A stretch of 64,000 nt of DNA from Smittia aterrima. Taxonomy: Eukaryota; Arthropoda; Insecta; Diptera; Chironomidae. Shown here piece after piece: positions 45,501-57,468 of the stretch (position 1 is the first letter of the stretch; the number at the start of each line of letters is the position of its first letter). The DNA is taken from contig CP093829.1 in assembly GCA_033063855.1 (NCBI GenBank), positions 6,582,243-6,646,242 on the forward strand, in the 5' to 3' direction. The notes beneath the pieces were generated by a model. That model searched no databases, was not told the origin of the DNA, and was given only the letters and a program-made list of their open reading frames with translations. The position numbers were made by a program, and so were the translations under genes.

Positions 45501-48500
45501 AAATTCATTAAAAACTTTTTTACCTTTGCAGGGAGAAGAAAACAAAAGCCATGCATACGTTTGAATAACAACAGCAGATGCGACGATTATTGAAATAGGA
45601 AAGTTCATCTCGTGTTATTAAGAATGAAAGACGATGCAAGGGAAGACACTCGAGACAATAATTTTATGAAGATCGCACTTCCTGGACTAAATATCCAACC
45701 GCCGCAGTCAATGCTGGTTAAGGGACTCGTTCCGACAGCTAACCAGTATTTATGTTTTAGCTTCTCTCTTGTTCCCCGCAAACAAACAACTTTGCACTAA
45801 TGGAAAAGTTCTGTTTGCTCTTCCTTGCATCATTTCTTGGGAGAAAATATTTTCTAATATTCTTTGGTCTTTGCTTTATTAGAATATAAACCAAACGAAA
45901 ATTGAAATCAACAGAAAATGTTTGACGCATGAGAAGCCACAACAGAAACATTTTCTCTGTCTTTCTTATCGCATTTCGTTCACTTCATTGCTTTCGATGG
46001 TAATCAGATTATTCCTGCCAATCATTTGTTTTATTGAAACAAACAACCACGATAAACATAAATATTTGCTCTTTTCACTTTCTTTGTCTGTCAATAATAA
46101 TTCCGGTAAATGAATCATGTTGAACAGATACATTTAATAAAAGTCGATCAGACGAGTCAGGACTCAACACATTGATTGAAAGTTTACTTGCTAAGCCCTT
46201 CCTGCTCAGACATTCCTCTCGGTCCAGACTCAATCTTGCAATCGTCATCATCAGACCGAGTCGAGTCACTGATACTTTTTAAATTTTTCATAAATTGCTC
46301 CGATTAAAAGTCAAACATAAAAAGAAAATTGAATTTCTCTCGAAGCGATTTTCCTTTCGAAGTTCGAGAGAGAGAGTCAAGGATAAAAGGAAACGGCTGA
46401 AGGTAAATTGCAGATATTGCCATTATGATACCATTCATGTCTCTCCTTGCAAAAACCAATATTTGGTCTTTCCTTTCTTGCCTTTGCAAACATTTTTTAA
46501 CCTTTTCAATTTCAAGTGTTTCTCTACTGACATTCAAGAAAGAAAGAGAAAAACTTTCGTTATTGAAATTTCAAACAATCCAGGATAAAAAAACCTTTGA
46601 AACAAGTTGAGCTATTTCTTCAAAGCTTCTTCTGTTCTTATTAAATTCCTTGGTTGAAAGAAAATATCGTTGGATGCATAATCGAGAGAGCACATGGACT
46701 CGAAATTTTGGGAAATCGCCGACTGGCGAAATCGAAATCTCAAATCAGCATATTCATCATTTTTAATGCTCAATAAGACAATGAAAAATGCAAACTGATG
46801 CAAACGATAAGAAAAGTTTGAAAATAAATTTTATTCATTCATTTCATTTTATTTGTCTAAGCGTATCGCAAATCTCGAATATATTTTCCGAAAGTTTTTT
46901 TTGCTCTTCACTTTTTATTGTATCGAGTTTTATTTTTTTGCTAACGAGTTGAGTTTTCATTGAAACACGTTTACGTAAAGTTTCCGAAGAGGAAAAGTGC
47001 GACTGGCTTCGCTTGAAGTTTAAAGAGAACTGAAACGTTTCACGAAATTCCTCGAATCCTTGTAAGGATTCTAAAGTTAAGCGCATGACGATTGGAAGGA
47101 AAGCCGACTCCCCCTTCTCGTTTGTTCTTATCGCCACGTGATTTCTTGTATCGTTCATGTGTTCATCCAGAATGACTCAATTTGCAGACACTTTCAACTT
47201 AATAATGCATCTCAGAGTAAATTTATTAAAATTCTCAACAATGAAAATGATTAAATATTTGAAGTGGAAGGCAAACATCGAAAGCTTTCCATCCGATGAC
47301 CAAAATCAAGTGGAAAATCGCTCAACCTCATACACTTCACCTCAAAATATGAAAAGTTTACAAGATTTTTCCCAAAAAGATTGTAGAAGGGACTGAAAGA
47401 TGTTTCGTAAAGCATTAGAGAGTTTTTGGGAAGATTGCGATACTTGAGCGTCGAGAGGAAAACTTTTCAATTGGAAAATATCAATCGCTTTAATGTCTTT
47501 AATTTCATTCGATTCTTTCTGATTTCTTTTACGAGGGGAGATTTTTATTTCTCTCGACAAAGAGGAAAAAAAGTTTTTATTCAACTGAGAAACCTCAGGA
47601 TTATCACGGCTCATTACCTTCTTAAATGCCAATTCAGGGAGTTACAGGAAGTGTCTGTTGTTGGCGGTGAAAATGATATCACCGCGGTGAAGAAGTTTCT
47701 CTCGCTTTATTGAACGAAAGAAGTCAGAAAGCTTTAAACAACATAATTCTTCTAATGTGAAAAGTTGTTCACTTGAATGATTGCTAAGAGGAAAGAGCGT
47801 TGAGGGAAATGATCCACCAAACGTAATTAGCTCTCTCGTCTTCACACCTTTCTTCAGTCAACTCATGAAAATATCCCACAGCAAACAAACTTTTCATCTC
47901 TCGCTCGTTGAAAATGATAAATTTAATTGAAAGCGATGGTGATTCATTCGTTGTTCAAGGATGCTTGAACACAAGAGCCAAGTGCTCAACGAGCAATTCA
48001 CTCGAAAACATTCTACAGGTTGCAAAATGCTTCCGGAATATTTTAAATATTTTTGTGCGAAGCAGAGATTTCAACTTTTTTTTTTGTTGCTGTTACTCGA
48101 GATGAATTTGAATTTCTCTCCTCTCAAGAATTCGCCACAGTTTGCTGAAGAGCTTGTTACATTTAAATTTCTTAAAAGTTAAGAACTCTCATCCGATTAC
48201 AACGCAAAGCTGATTTTATGCTAATTTACGAACTTAGGTGTTGAATAAGGAGGATTATTTTGTAAGATTATGAATGAAGATGTAATAAGAGACGGAGAAC
48301 AAAAACATTGAAGTTAAACCTTTGAGTGGAATGAGGTGAAGTCAAACTTTTGTTATTGTCTAGGGTTTAGGACTTAACAGGTAAAGAAGACAAAGATTTC
48401 TCTATTTTCAAGTGAATTATTTATTGAACTTAAAGTTTTGTTAGTACAAATCTAAACAAAGTAATACCTCAATGAAAAAAAATGTCGAAAAATAGTTTCT

Positions 48501-48897
48501 TGCTCTTTAAATTCTCAACTGAACCTAAACTTAACCATTCCATCAAAAATAAAAGTTGCGCCGCCACTGGTTCTTGCGAAATTACATTAAAGCAACATAT
48601 TTTCAAAGGCACGTTTGAAACAATTTAAATGTAAAAATGCTACTCTCAACTATTCAGCTCGGATCCAACATCAAACGGCTTCAAATATAAATTTTAAATC
48701 TTGATAAAAATAAAAATAGTGGGAAAAGTTGAAAGAGCATCCAATTGTTTTAATTTGATATGATTTTCGTTGCTAAGCGTCTGCAGTTAAATGCAACTTG
48801 AAGAATGTTTAAACAGAAATCGGAATTTTTAGCTTTTAAATTGAAATTTCGAAATCATTTACATGCCGGCCTTGTTGGATGTGATGATGATTTTTGT
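42576..48897. other. Long region with no confidently supported gene
   Basis: 6.3 kb of A/T-rich sequence with many ORFs of 60-106 codons and no recognisable protein. Two hold slightly better sequence: plus 43571-43891, ending in a charged helix-like stretch (FFVDRLIKNVLETLIDNDYL), and minus 47158-46844, lysine-rich. Neither has splice or homology support. Likely 3' flanks plus regulatory DNA. Confidence 0.5.
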
Positions 48898-51306
48898 TCA
48901 TTCCGAAATATCAATGGGAATCGATGTTGTGAACGTCGGAGTTTCTAACTCTTCATGCTTTTTCATTTTCAACATCTGAAACAAAAGAAAAGCAGAAAAT
49001 TTCAAATTAAAATGTTTGTAATCGAAAGTTTGAGAGCTGACGACAGGAAAAAGTTTGTGGAGCTCAAAAGGGAAGAGATAATCAAGGTGCAATGTTGGAA
49101 AACTCATCATGAACGAAACTTCATGGTAAAGACACAAAAAAGCAATTTCGAGTGGAAAATTATCATAAGAAAGGCCCATCACTTCCATCTGCTGTTCTCT
49201 CGCTCTTCGCATTCATGAGAATAGAAAGAAAATGAAAATCTCTCGGAAAACTGCGCAATCAAATTGAAATTTGCAATTGAAATAAAGCATCGATGGAGCT
49301 ATTTTAAAATCAATTTAGTGTCAACTTGCAGAAGCAAATGAAGCAGCGGAGACTATGTCGAATTAATTAACCAACGGAAGTGAGATCGATGAAGTCAAAT
49401 GAAGTTACCTGTTGCAGTTTGTAGTGGTTAATGATGTCTTGATCGGCTGGGCAGCTCTGAGTGAAGGCATCCAACTGATACATGTGATACATGTACCTCC
49501 ATAATGACGTTAGATTCGTCTATCGATTAAAAAAAGCGTTGACATTAAATTTTGTTGTTAGATCAAGATGATGTCAAGACTCACCGGAATTTCAAAGTCA
49601 CTGAAGTATTTGCCCGCAACTCGAATGTGTTGGAGACGAGGCCTGTAATCAGATAATCGATTACAAAAATGTCATAAAAGACGGGAAATGGTGTAACTCA
49701 CATAAGTTCGCAGTCGAAGCAGCACATTGTGTCGCCTGTCAAGAAGCGACTATTGCGGTGCTGCAGGTGATCATTGATTCTTCTCAAATGTGCCAGCAAT
49801 GTGTTGTTTTTCTGCTCGTCTTTCTTAACTAACACAAGCTTCAACTTCGAGTAGAGGTTCTCGATGAGTGTTGCCACCTCCTTGTCTTGAACGAATAAGT
49901 TGTGTCCCCCAGGAACACTTTTCATTATATGGCGCTCTATCTTATCATTCTCCAGGATAGCCAATCCGCCATCAATCAAGATTGGAGGATGAGTAGCCTC
50001 GAAGTTTGTACGGAAATCTGGCGGTGGCTTTTGCATATCCACAGTCGTGACCTTAAAAATAAAATCATTCACACGTTTAATTGATTAGATTCGTTATCAG
50101 CAAACACGTTCTCACCTTCAGACTAATAGTTTTCAGCTCGGCCAAAAGATATAAATCCATGAAGTACTCTTGGCAAAACAAACAAGCTCCTTTTCGTCTG
50201 CCATCGATCGTCGACGCCTGAAATTAGCCATCACAACGTTAGTCGTCGTAAGCCGACACATGAATCAATAAACGTTGATTTTTTTTCCGTGGGAAAATAA
50301 ATTATTTTTAGCAATCTCCCATCTGTTTTGGTGTTTCTTCTGCTAATTGCTCAATAACGAACGCAATATATCTCAAACGAGCGAACAGTAAGCCAAGATA
50401 TCTTGCCATAATTGATATATGATTTTCAAAGCAAATGAAATGGTAGAAAACGCGCGCCAAGACACATCAAGCTCAATGAGAAACAATTTTTTTTCTCCAT
50501 TTCATTGAACCACACCTTTAAGTTCATGAGCTCATATATTCGTAGTTATGTGTGACCATTGAAAGCCGCGGCTGTACATTGCGTCAACAACAGAAAACAA
50601 AAACGTTTTCAAGAGGTCGAGTTTTTACTTTTCATATTTTATCTTCTAACCGCATAGGAGGAGAGAACCCGGAGTTACTCACACAATCGCGAAACTCTTC
50701 GTTATCAGCTAACACAAAAGTCTAATTAATAGTTGAACAACAACTAGCGACAACGAGCGAGACACTTTAATAAACAAAACCGCTCTTTTATTGGTCTTTT
50801 ATCGTTCTCTTAATAGATAAGAATGCTTCGTGTATGCTCAGCTCTTTAAATTCTCATAGATTTTGTGAACAAGATGACATAATTCCGCGAAGAAGTTAAA
50901 AATAAATAAATTGTCTAACTTGCTTGCATGTGTTGGATGATCGCAAGAATTTCTATTTACTTTAGTTCGCTGATGAAACCTGGGTAGTTTCCATTCTCAA
51001 ACTTTGATGAATCATGTGACAACAACAAGTAAATTGATATATGACTTTGCTTGGTTGCGGCTTGAACATCTTTCACAACAACAATTATCACTTGAAAGTC
51101 TCGTCGTTGTTAACAAAATTTACAAATATCCGTCGAAATTAGTAAACATTTAAATGAACGAACGGACGAGTTTATGTTGTAAGCGCAAAGTTTGCTGACT
51201 TTTGGTTTCTAGATTTCTAGCAACAACGCAAACTTACTTTTATGATCAATTCGATCTCAGGAACTTCTCCGGATGATCCGTTTGTCTGCTCTTGCTCGTC
51301 TGACAT
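48898..51306 (-). CDS. Clic: Chloride intracellular channel protein
   Basis: A soluble GST-fold protein that can act as a glutathione-dependent oxidoreductase and insert into membranes. Six exons, 51306-51238, 50217-50116, 50051-49702, 49642-49585, 49519-49409 and 48975-48898, with matching phases, give 255 residues. Diagnostic stretches: GACLFCQEYFMDLYLLAELK (the thioredoxin-like CxxC active site), PPDFRTNFEATHPPILID, FLTGDTMCCFDCELMPRLQH, and the C-terminal LETPTFTT...IPIDISE typical of insect Clic. The first exon encodes a short acidic tail unique to the N-terminus. The first intron is about 1 kb; most others are under 100 bp. Nothing unusual; conserved single-copy gene. Confidence 0.95.
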
Positions 51307-51873
51307 CACTTGTTGCTTTTTCAATCTTTTATTTCACAAAGTAAGGCGACGAGGTCTGATATTTAATAAATGCTGCGGGAAGTGATTCGAAGTTTAATTC
51401 TTTAAAAAACGATGTCAGCAGTGGGAAGCAGAAAATGAATTCAGCACTTTGTCTGCCTCTCTTGTGTTGTTGTGTAATTTACTTGGTCTGTTTATGTTTT
51501 GTCTGTAACGAAAGGAATAAACTAGATTTTAAGAATGTTGTTTCATCACTCAAGATAGTTGAAGTACGTCTATCTGTTTAGTTACCAGATAATTTAATTT
51601 TTCATTGACAATCTTCAATTTGACGAGCTTCTAACTAATAGAATTTGAAAAATGATGCAAACTTAACGACTTTTTAATGAAAATGTTATAAAACTTTCGC
51701 AATCTCTCGACTCAAAAGATGAGACTTTCCAAGAATTTGGTTATCTTTTGCGAGAGACAGATCAAGTTGTTTTTATTTTTGCACACGAATAATTAATAAA
51801 AGAAATATAAAGCAGAATCGCTGTCAAAATCATTTGAAGAACTGTTATTGAAGTGTATAAGTAACGAGTAAAA
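51307..51873. promoter_or_regulatory. Divergent promoter region between Clic and the protease cluster
   Basis: Holds the 5' flank of Clic (minus) and of protease 1 (plus). GAGACTTTCC at 51721-51730 is one base from an NF-kB consensus, with GGTTATCTTTTG (a GATA site) about 10 bases downstream. The sequence CGCAATCTCTCGACTC just before it recurs upstream of other proteases in the cluster. Confidence 0.5.
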
Positions 51874-53474
51874 ATGAGAGCTCTGATCGGAATTTTCTTC
51901 GTTGGCTTTTGTGTAATTTCAAGTGTTAGATCGTTAGAAGGTACCACAAGTAATTTCCTTAATTATTGAAGCTCATGCTAAAATTTATTTTAGAAGGATG
52001 TGCTTGCGTGAACTTTGATGGATCGATTGGTGTTTGTGTGATCGACAGGTTTTATTTTGGCTTAATAAAAGTTTCGTGGGCTAATCATATTTAAATTTAA
52101 ATTAATTTTTTCTTTAGAAATTGCAAATGGGCAATCGATAAACTAAAATCGAGAGAAATCCGATTGACTGATCTTAGACGTTGCGGAGTGAAAGGCACAA
52201 GTTTGATAATTTGTTGTAAAGATGAGTCGGCATCCAAGGATTCTACAACTTATCCAAGCTGTGGCGGTTTACCACCACCGACTCTGCCTACAAATCCTCT
52301 CAGAAAATGTGAACAAGCTTGCGAACAAATAAAGAAGATTTATTTTTCTAATCTTAGCTTTCACATTATCAACGGCGAGGGAGCGGGTAAGAAAATTAAG
52401 CAAAGTTGGTGTGCATTTACCTTAAAATAATTTAAGATATCGAGGAATTTCCTCACATGGCGGCGATTGGTTATGAAGATAAGGGAAATGAAAATACAAT
52501 TTCCTATGATTGCGGAGGAATTCTTATCGCGCAAGTAAGATTTGTTATTAATTCTCTGAGCCTCTGATCAAACTATTTTTCTTTTACAGAACTTTGTTCT
52601 AACTGCAGGTGAGAGTGTATCACAACTAAAATGAATGAATTATAAAAAACATTTATTCTAGCTCATTGTGTTAGGGGAAGGAATCGTCTACCAAAAACAA
52701 TAAAGCTCGGTCGAGTGTCGTTAATCGAGGATGAAAATGATCCGAACGAAGCTCAAGATATTCCAGTCAAAGTGAGTTCTCTGTTTTCGAATTTATTTCC
52801 TAATCAAAACTATTTCTTCTAGTTCGTTCATATTCATCCTGAATTCACCGGCAGAAGAAAGTACAATGACATTGCTTTGATTGAATTGGAAAGAAATGTA
52901 GTCTTCGAGCGATCTGTTAAACCAGGTTTGTCTAAGACGAATTCTTGCGATTCAAATATTTTACATTTCTTTTAAGCTTGTCTTCACACGAGCAGCGAAT
53001 TGATTGACTCAAGTCAGCATCTCGAAATAACGTAAGAAATTAAATTCATCGAAATTCATTTGAAGTTCATTTAATCAATTTTCTTAAAGTGGCTGGGGAA
53101 GAATCAGCGCAGACACAGACGAAAGATCGAATTGGTTAATGAAGGGAAATATCGCCGAGCTTCCATTGCCGCAATGTCGTGAAATTTTTAATCAAAGCAA
53201 CTTACTAAGTCATCTTCCGGGAAATCTGAAATCAAGTCAACTTTGCGCAACAATGACTAAAAACGGAAAAACCATCGACGCATGTCAAGGCGATTTTGGT
53301 GGACCTTTGCATTTCAAAACTCGCATTAGACATGAAGATGTCTTTACTATTGTCGGTGTTACATCATTCGGAGTTGCATGTGGCTCTGAAATTCCCGGAG
53401 TCTACACGAGAGTCTCTGAATACCTCGATTGGATTGAAGAAATAGTTTGGCCGACGACTGTTGTAATATCTTGA
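51874..53474 (+). CDS. CLIP-domain serine protease homolog 1 (catalytic Ser replaced by Phe)
   Basis: Nine exons (51874-51940, 51994-52048, 52118-52386, 52437-52534, 52590-52608, 52662-52771, 52823-52925, 52977-53031, 53090-53474) give 386 residues. Signal peptide MRALIGIFFVGFCVISSVRS; CLIP domain with six-cysteine pattern (CVNFDGSIGVC, NC, RRC, ICC); linker RKCEQACEQIKKI; then a chymotrypsin-fold domain. His57 (TAAHC) and Asp102 (YNDIALIELE) are present but the active-site GDSGGP reads GDFGGP, so it should be catalytically dead. The activation site is FH-IING, not cleavable by a trypsin-like enzyme. Overall it resembles persephone-type CLIP proteases of the Toll pathway. A cofactor or decoy role is inferred. 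Confidence 0.88.
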
Positions 53475-53610
53475 CATCCATGATGTTATGTAAAGTTATG
53501 TACGAGGAGACTAAAGAAGAAACATCCATTTTAGATTAATAATTTTTTTTACTCGCAATCTCTCGGCTCCAATGAACTTTTCTAGGAACAAATCTTGTTT
53601 TTTTGATAAT

Positions 53611-53620
53611 GGGACTTTTC
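53611..53620 (+). promoter_or_regulatory. NF-kB-like site upstream of protease 2
   Basis: GGGACTTTTC fits the insect Rel/NF-kB pattern GGGRNNYYYY, and a TGATAA GATA site is directly adjacent. It lies about 125 bases before the ATG. The same block (GGGACTTTYCGAAATAAGAARTAAAGTAGGAAGATTATT) recurs upstream of protease 4. Confidence 0.5.
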
Positions 53621-53740
53621 GAAATAAGAAATAAAGTAGGAAGATTATTAAACGTTCCATAATTTTAAAAGAAGTATAATCGCTTTCATGTTCATTTAGA
53701 GTGCTGTAGTTGAAGTGTGCTGACCGAAGAGTGAAAAGTA

Positions 53741-55121
53741 ATGATGAGAGCTCTAGTTGGAATTTATCTCGTTTGCTTTTATGCAATTTCAAGTGTTATA
53801 TCGTTAGAAAATGGAAAAATTATTTTCATGGATTCTGATGAGGTGATCGAAGATACATCAACTCTGATAAGCAGGGGTGGTTTTCTACAGTCGACTTTGC
53901 CTACATCGACTACTCCAAATCTTCTCAGAAAATGCGAACAAGCTTGCGAGCAAATAAAGGAGATTAAGTTTCCAGAATTGCTAGACCTTAGCTCTCGCAT
54001 TATCAACGGCGTTGGAGCGGGTAAGACGATTACGCAAAGTTGGTGTGTATTTACTTAAAAATAATTTTAGATGTCGGGGAATTCCCTCACATGGCGGCGA
54101 TCGGGTTTGAAGCTGGGGACGATGAAAATATGATTACTTATAACTGCGGAGGAAGTCTAATCGCGAACGTAAGAATCTAATCGCTTATCATTTACTTCTC
54201 TATCTGTTCATCTGATTTGATTTTTTTTTTTCAAAGAACTTTGTTCTAACTGCAGGTGAACTACAACTGAATCACAATTGAAGTGAATGAATTATGAAAA
54301 AAAATATTTTAGCACATTGCGTTAGCCACAAAAGCTTTCAACCAAAATCGATAAAGCTCGGTCGAGTGTCTTTGGTCGAGGATGAAAATGATCCAAACGA
54401 AGCTCAAGATATTCCAGTCAAAGTGAGTTTTTGGATTTTAAAATTCAATTCTTCATCAAACTATTTCTTCTAGTTCGTTCATCTTCATCCTGAATACGTC
54501 GGCAGAAAAAAGTATAACGACATTGCTTTGATCGAATTGGAGAGAAATGTAACATTCGATCGATCTGTCAAACCAGGTGAGAAGAATTTTAAACATTAGA
54601 TTGCAATTTAAAATATTTCTATTTCAAGCTTGTCTTTACACGAAGAGCGATGCGATTGAGTCAAGCCAACAACTCGAAGTAATGTAAGAAATTAAATTGA
54701 CTTATCACAGCCTGAGTTTAGTCTAACTTTGATTTCTTAAAGTGGTTGGGGAAGAATCAGACTTGACTCACTCGAAAGGTCGAATTGGTTGATGAAAGCA
54801 GAACTCTACGAAGTCCCACTGTCGCAATGTCGTGAGATTTTCAAACCAATAGGCCTATCTCAACTTAGTGAAAATCTGAAGACAAGTCAACTTTGTGCAA
54901 CTTTCTCGAAAAATGGAAAAATTGTCGACGCATCTAATGGCGATTCTGGTGGACCTTTGCAGCTCAGATCACGAATTAGACACGAAGATGTCTTTACCGT
55001 TGTCGGTGTTACGTCATTTGGAACTTCCGGCTCAGAAATTCCTGGAGTCTACACGAGAGTCTCTGAATACCTCGATTGGATTGAGCAAACAGTTTGGCCA
55101 ACGACTGTTGAGATATATTAA
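53741..55121 (+). CDS. Persephone-like serine protease 2, no CLIP domain, lacks a pocket disulfide
   Basis: Seven exons (53741-54020, 54071-54168, 54237-54255, 54313-54422, 54474-54576, 54629-54683, 54743-55121), 347 residues from the first of two tandem ATGs. Signal peptide, then an acidic/Ser-Thr spacer in place of the CLIP exons, the RKCEQACEQIKEI linker and SSR-IING, a proper trypsin-type activation site. His57 (TAAHC), Asp102 and Ser195 (GDSGGP) are all intact and Asp189 predicts trypsin-like specificity. Cys191 (DASNG instead of DACQG) and its partner Cys220 (SFGTSGSE instead of SFG.ACGSE) are both gone, so the pocket disulfide has been lost as a pair. Probably an active secreted protease with an altered pocket. 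Confidence 0.88.
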
Positions 55122-55498
55122 GATTCTTGAACTATTTAAATGCCCAATAAACTTTATATGTTACGAGGCTAATAAACAAGAATTTTTAAATGTTTAAACT
55201 TCTCTTTCTTCTTCTTTCCCTTAAAAAGAGATTGTTGCTCGTCGTCATTGATGCTTTCACAATCTCTCGACTCCAGTGAACTTTTATTTAAATTAATCTG
55301 CCACATTTTTGATTCGCATTTCTCTGGTTCAAGGTCAAGTTGATAAAAAGTTTTTTGCACATGAAATATTGTAGAACGATTATAATTTGTTCCACAGCTG
55401 ACACAAATTTTTGAAAAGTAGAAAACAGAATCGCTTTCATGTTCATTTGGAGTGCTGTGATTGAAGTGTCGAGAACTAATTATAAGTAACGAAAAAAA
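55122..55498. promoter_or_regulatory. Spacer and promoter of protease 3
   Basis: Contains the cluster's conserved CACAATCTCTCGACTCCAGTG block and TCAAGGTCA at 55329-55337, an exact extended nuclear-receptor half-site of the FTZ-F1/ERR type. No GGGACTTTCC-like site is seen, unlike proteases 2 and 4. Confidence 0.45.
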
Positions 55499-57137
55499 AT
55501 GAGAGTGCTATTTGGATTTTATCTCGTTTGCTTTTGTGTAATTTCAAGTGTTCGATCGTTAGAAGGTACTGCGTGAAAATTCCTTAATTAATGAAGCTCA
55601 TGCTAAATTTTGTTTTAGAAGGAAGTGCTTGTGAGAATTTCGATGGATCGATTGGTGTTTGTGTGATCGGCAGGTTAAATCTTTATTTCATATTCGCTTA
55701 ATAAAAGTTTCGTGGGCTAATCATATTTAAATTTAAATTGTTTTTTTCTTCAGAAATTGCAAATGGGCAATCGATAAACTAAAATCGAGAGAAATCCGAG
55801 GGACTGATCTTAAGCATTGCGGAAGGACTGGAACAAGTTGGATAATTTGTTGTAAGAATGAGTCGATAGTCGAAGATACATCAACTCCGATAAGCAGTGG
55901 CGGTCTTCAACAGCCGACTCTGCCTACATCGACTACACCGAATCCTCTCAGAAAATGCGAACAAGCTTGTGAACAAATAAAGAAGATTAAACTTCCTCAT
56001 ATCATCCTTCGCATTACGAACGGCGTGGAAGCGGGTAAGAAGATTACGAAAAGTTATGAATTTATATTTTAAAATATTTTCAGATGTCGAGGAATTTCCT
56101 CATATGGCAGCGATCGGTTATGGAGAAAATACAATTACTTATGACTGCGGAGGAAGTCTCATCGCTCAAGTAAGAATTAACATTTACTTCTTTCTTTGAG
56201 CCTCTGATTAAATTATTTTTCTTTCAACAGAACTTTGTTTTAACTTCAGGTGAGAGTGCATTACAATTAAAGTAAATGAATTACCAAGAAAAAAATTTTT
56301 AGCTCATTGTGTTAACAGAAGGAATCGTCAACCGAAAACAATTAAACTCGGACGAACGTCGGTAATCGAGGATGAAGATGATCCGAACGAAGCTCAAGAT
56401 ATTCCAGTCAAAGTGAGTTTTTGGAGTTTTAAATTCAATTCTTAATCAAAACTATTTCTTACAGAAAGTTCATCTTCATCCTGAATACACCAGCAGAAGA
56501 AAGTACAACGACATTGCTTTGATTGAGTTGGAAAGAAATGTAACATTTGGGCTATCTGTTAAACCAGGTGAGAAGAATTTTAAAACTTTAATTTGTAATT
56601 TAAAATATTTTTTCTTAAGCTTGTCTTTACACGAAGAGCGATGCGATTGAGTCAAGTCAACAGCTCGAAATGTCGTAAGTAAAATAAATTGATTTGCAAT
56701 TGCTTTGTTGTCAATCGTTAATTTCTTAAAGTGGCTGGGGAAGACTCGGCCGGGACACAATGAGAAGATCGAATTGGTTAATGAAAGTCGATCTGTACGA
56801 ATTCCCATTGCCGCAATGTCGTGAGATTTATAAACGAGCCAACTTTAGTCAACTTCCGGAAAATCTAATGTCAAGTCAAATTTGTGCAACTTTGTCACAA
56901 AATGGAAAGATCATCGACGCATGTCAAGGCGATTCTGGTGGACCTTTGCAGTTCCGAACTCGAATTACAAACGAAAATGTCTTTACCATTGTCGGCATTA
57001 CATCTTTTGGATCCTGTCGATTTGAAGCTCCCGGAGTCTACACAAGAGTCTCCGAATACCTCGATTGGATTGAAGGAATAGTTTGGCCGACGACTGTTGA
57101 TATCTTGCGATTCTATGACGATTCAAATACTCAATAA
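55499..57137 (+). CDS. CLIP-domain serine protease 3, full catalytic triad
   Basis: Nine exons (55499-55565, 55619-55673, 55754-56034, 56084-56169, 56231-56249, 56303-56412, 56465-56567, 56620-56674, 56732-57137), 393 residues. Signal peptide MRVLFGFYLVCFCVISSVRS, CLIP domain (CENFDGSIGVC, NC, KHC, ICC), Ser/Thr/Pro spacer, RKCEQACEQIKKI linker, activation at LR-ITNG. His57 (TSAHC), Asp102 and GDSGGP are present, with Asp189 (DACQGDSGG) for trypsin-like specificity. It is the most complete member: CLIP, cleavable Arg, full triad. Likely an active cascade protease. The CLIP exons are nearly identical to those of protease 1, pointing to recent duplication or gene conversion. Confidence 0.9.
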
Positions 57138-57325
57138 ACTTTTTATACGAGGAGAATGAAATAGAGATTCAAATTTTTAATCCTTCATTTCAGATTTACT
57201 CTTAGTTATCTGAAAAGGAAGCAGGATTTTTTTGCTCGTCGTCATTGATGTATTTGCAATCTCTCAAGTCCAGTGAAATATTCAAAATAATTTATTCTAG
57301 GAACAAATCTTTTTTATATTATGAT

Positions 57326-57335
57326 GGGACTTTCC
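57326..57335 (+). promoter_or_regulatory. NF-kB consensus site upstream of protease 4
   Basis: GGGACTTTCC, a perfect NF-kB consensus, 134 bases before the ATG, embedded in the same block as the site at 53611. Confidence 0.55.
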
Positions 57336-57468
57336 GAAATAAGAAGTAAAGTAGGAAGATTATTTAATTTTTCGCAGCTTTAAGAAAAATATAAAAAGCA
57401 GAATCTTGTGCATTTAAAGAACTGTAGTTGAAGTGAGCTGGTCAAGGAGCCATTTTAAGTGAAAAATA

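Noticed and set aside
46844..47632. Minus-strand ORFs of 96 and 104 codons, Lys/Ser rich
   Set aside because: Composition follows local A-richness; no start context, homology or splice links.
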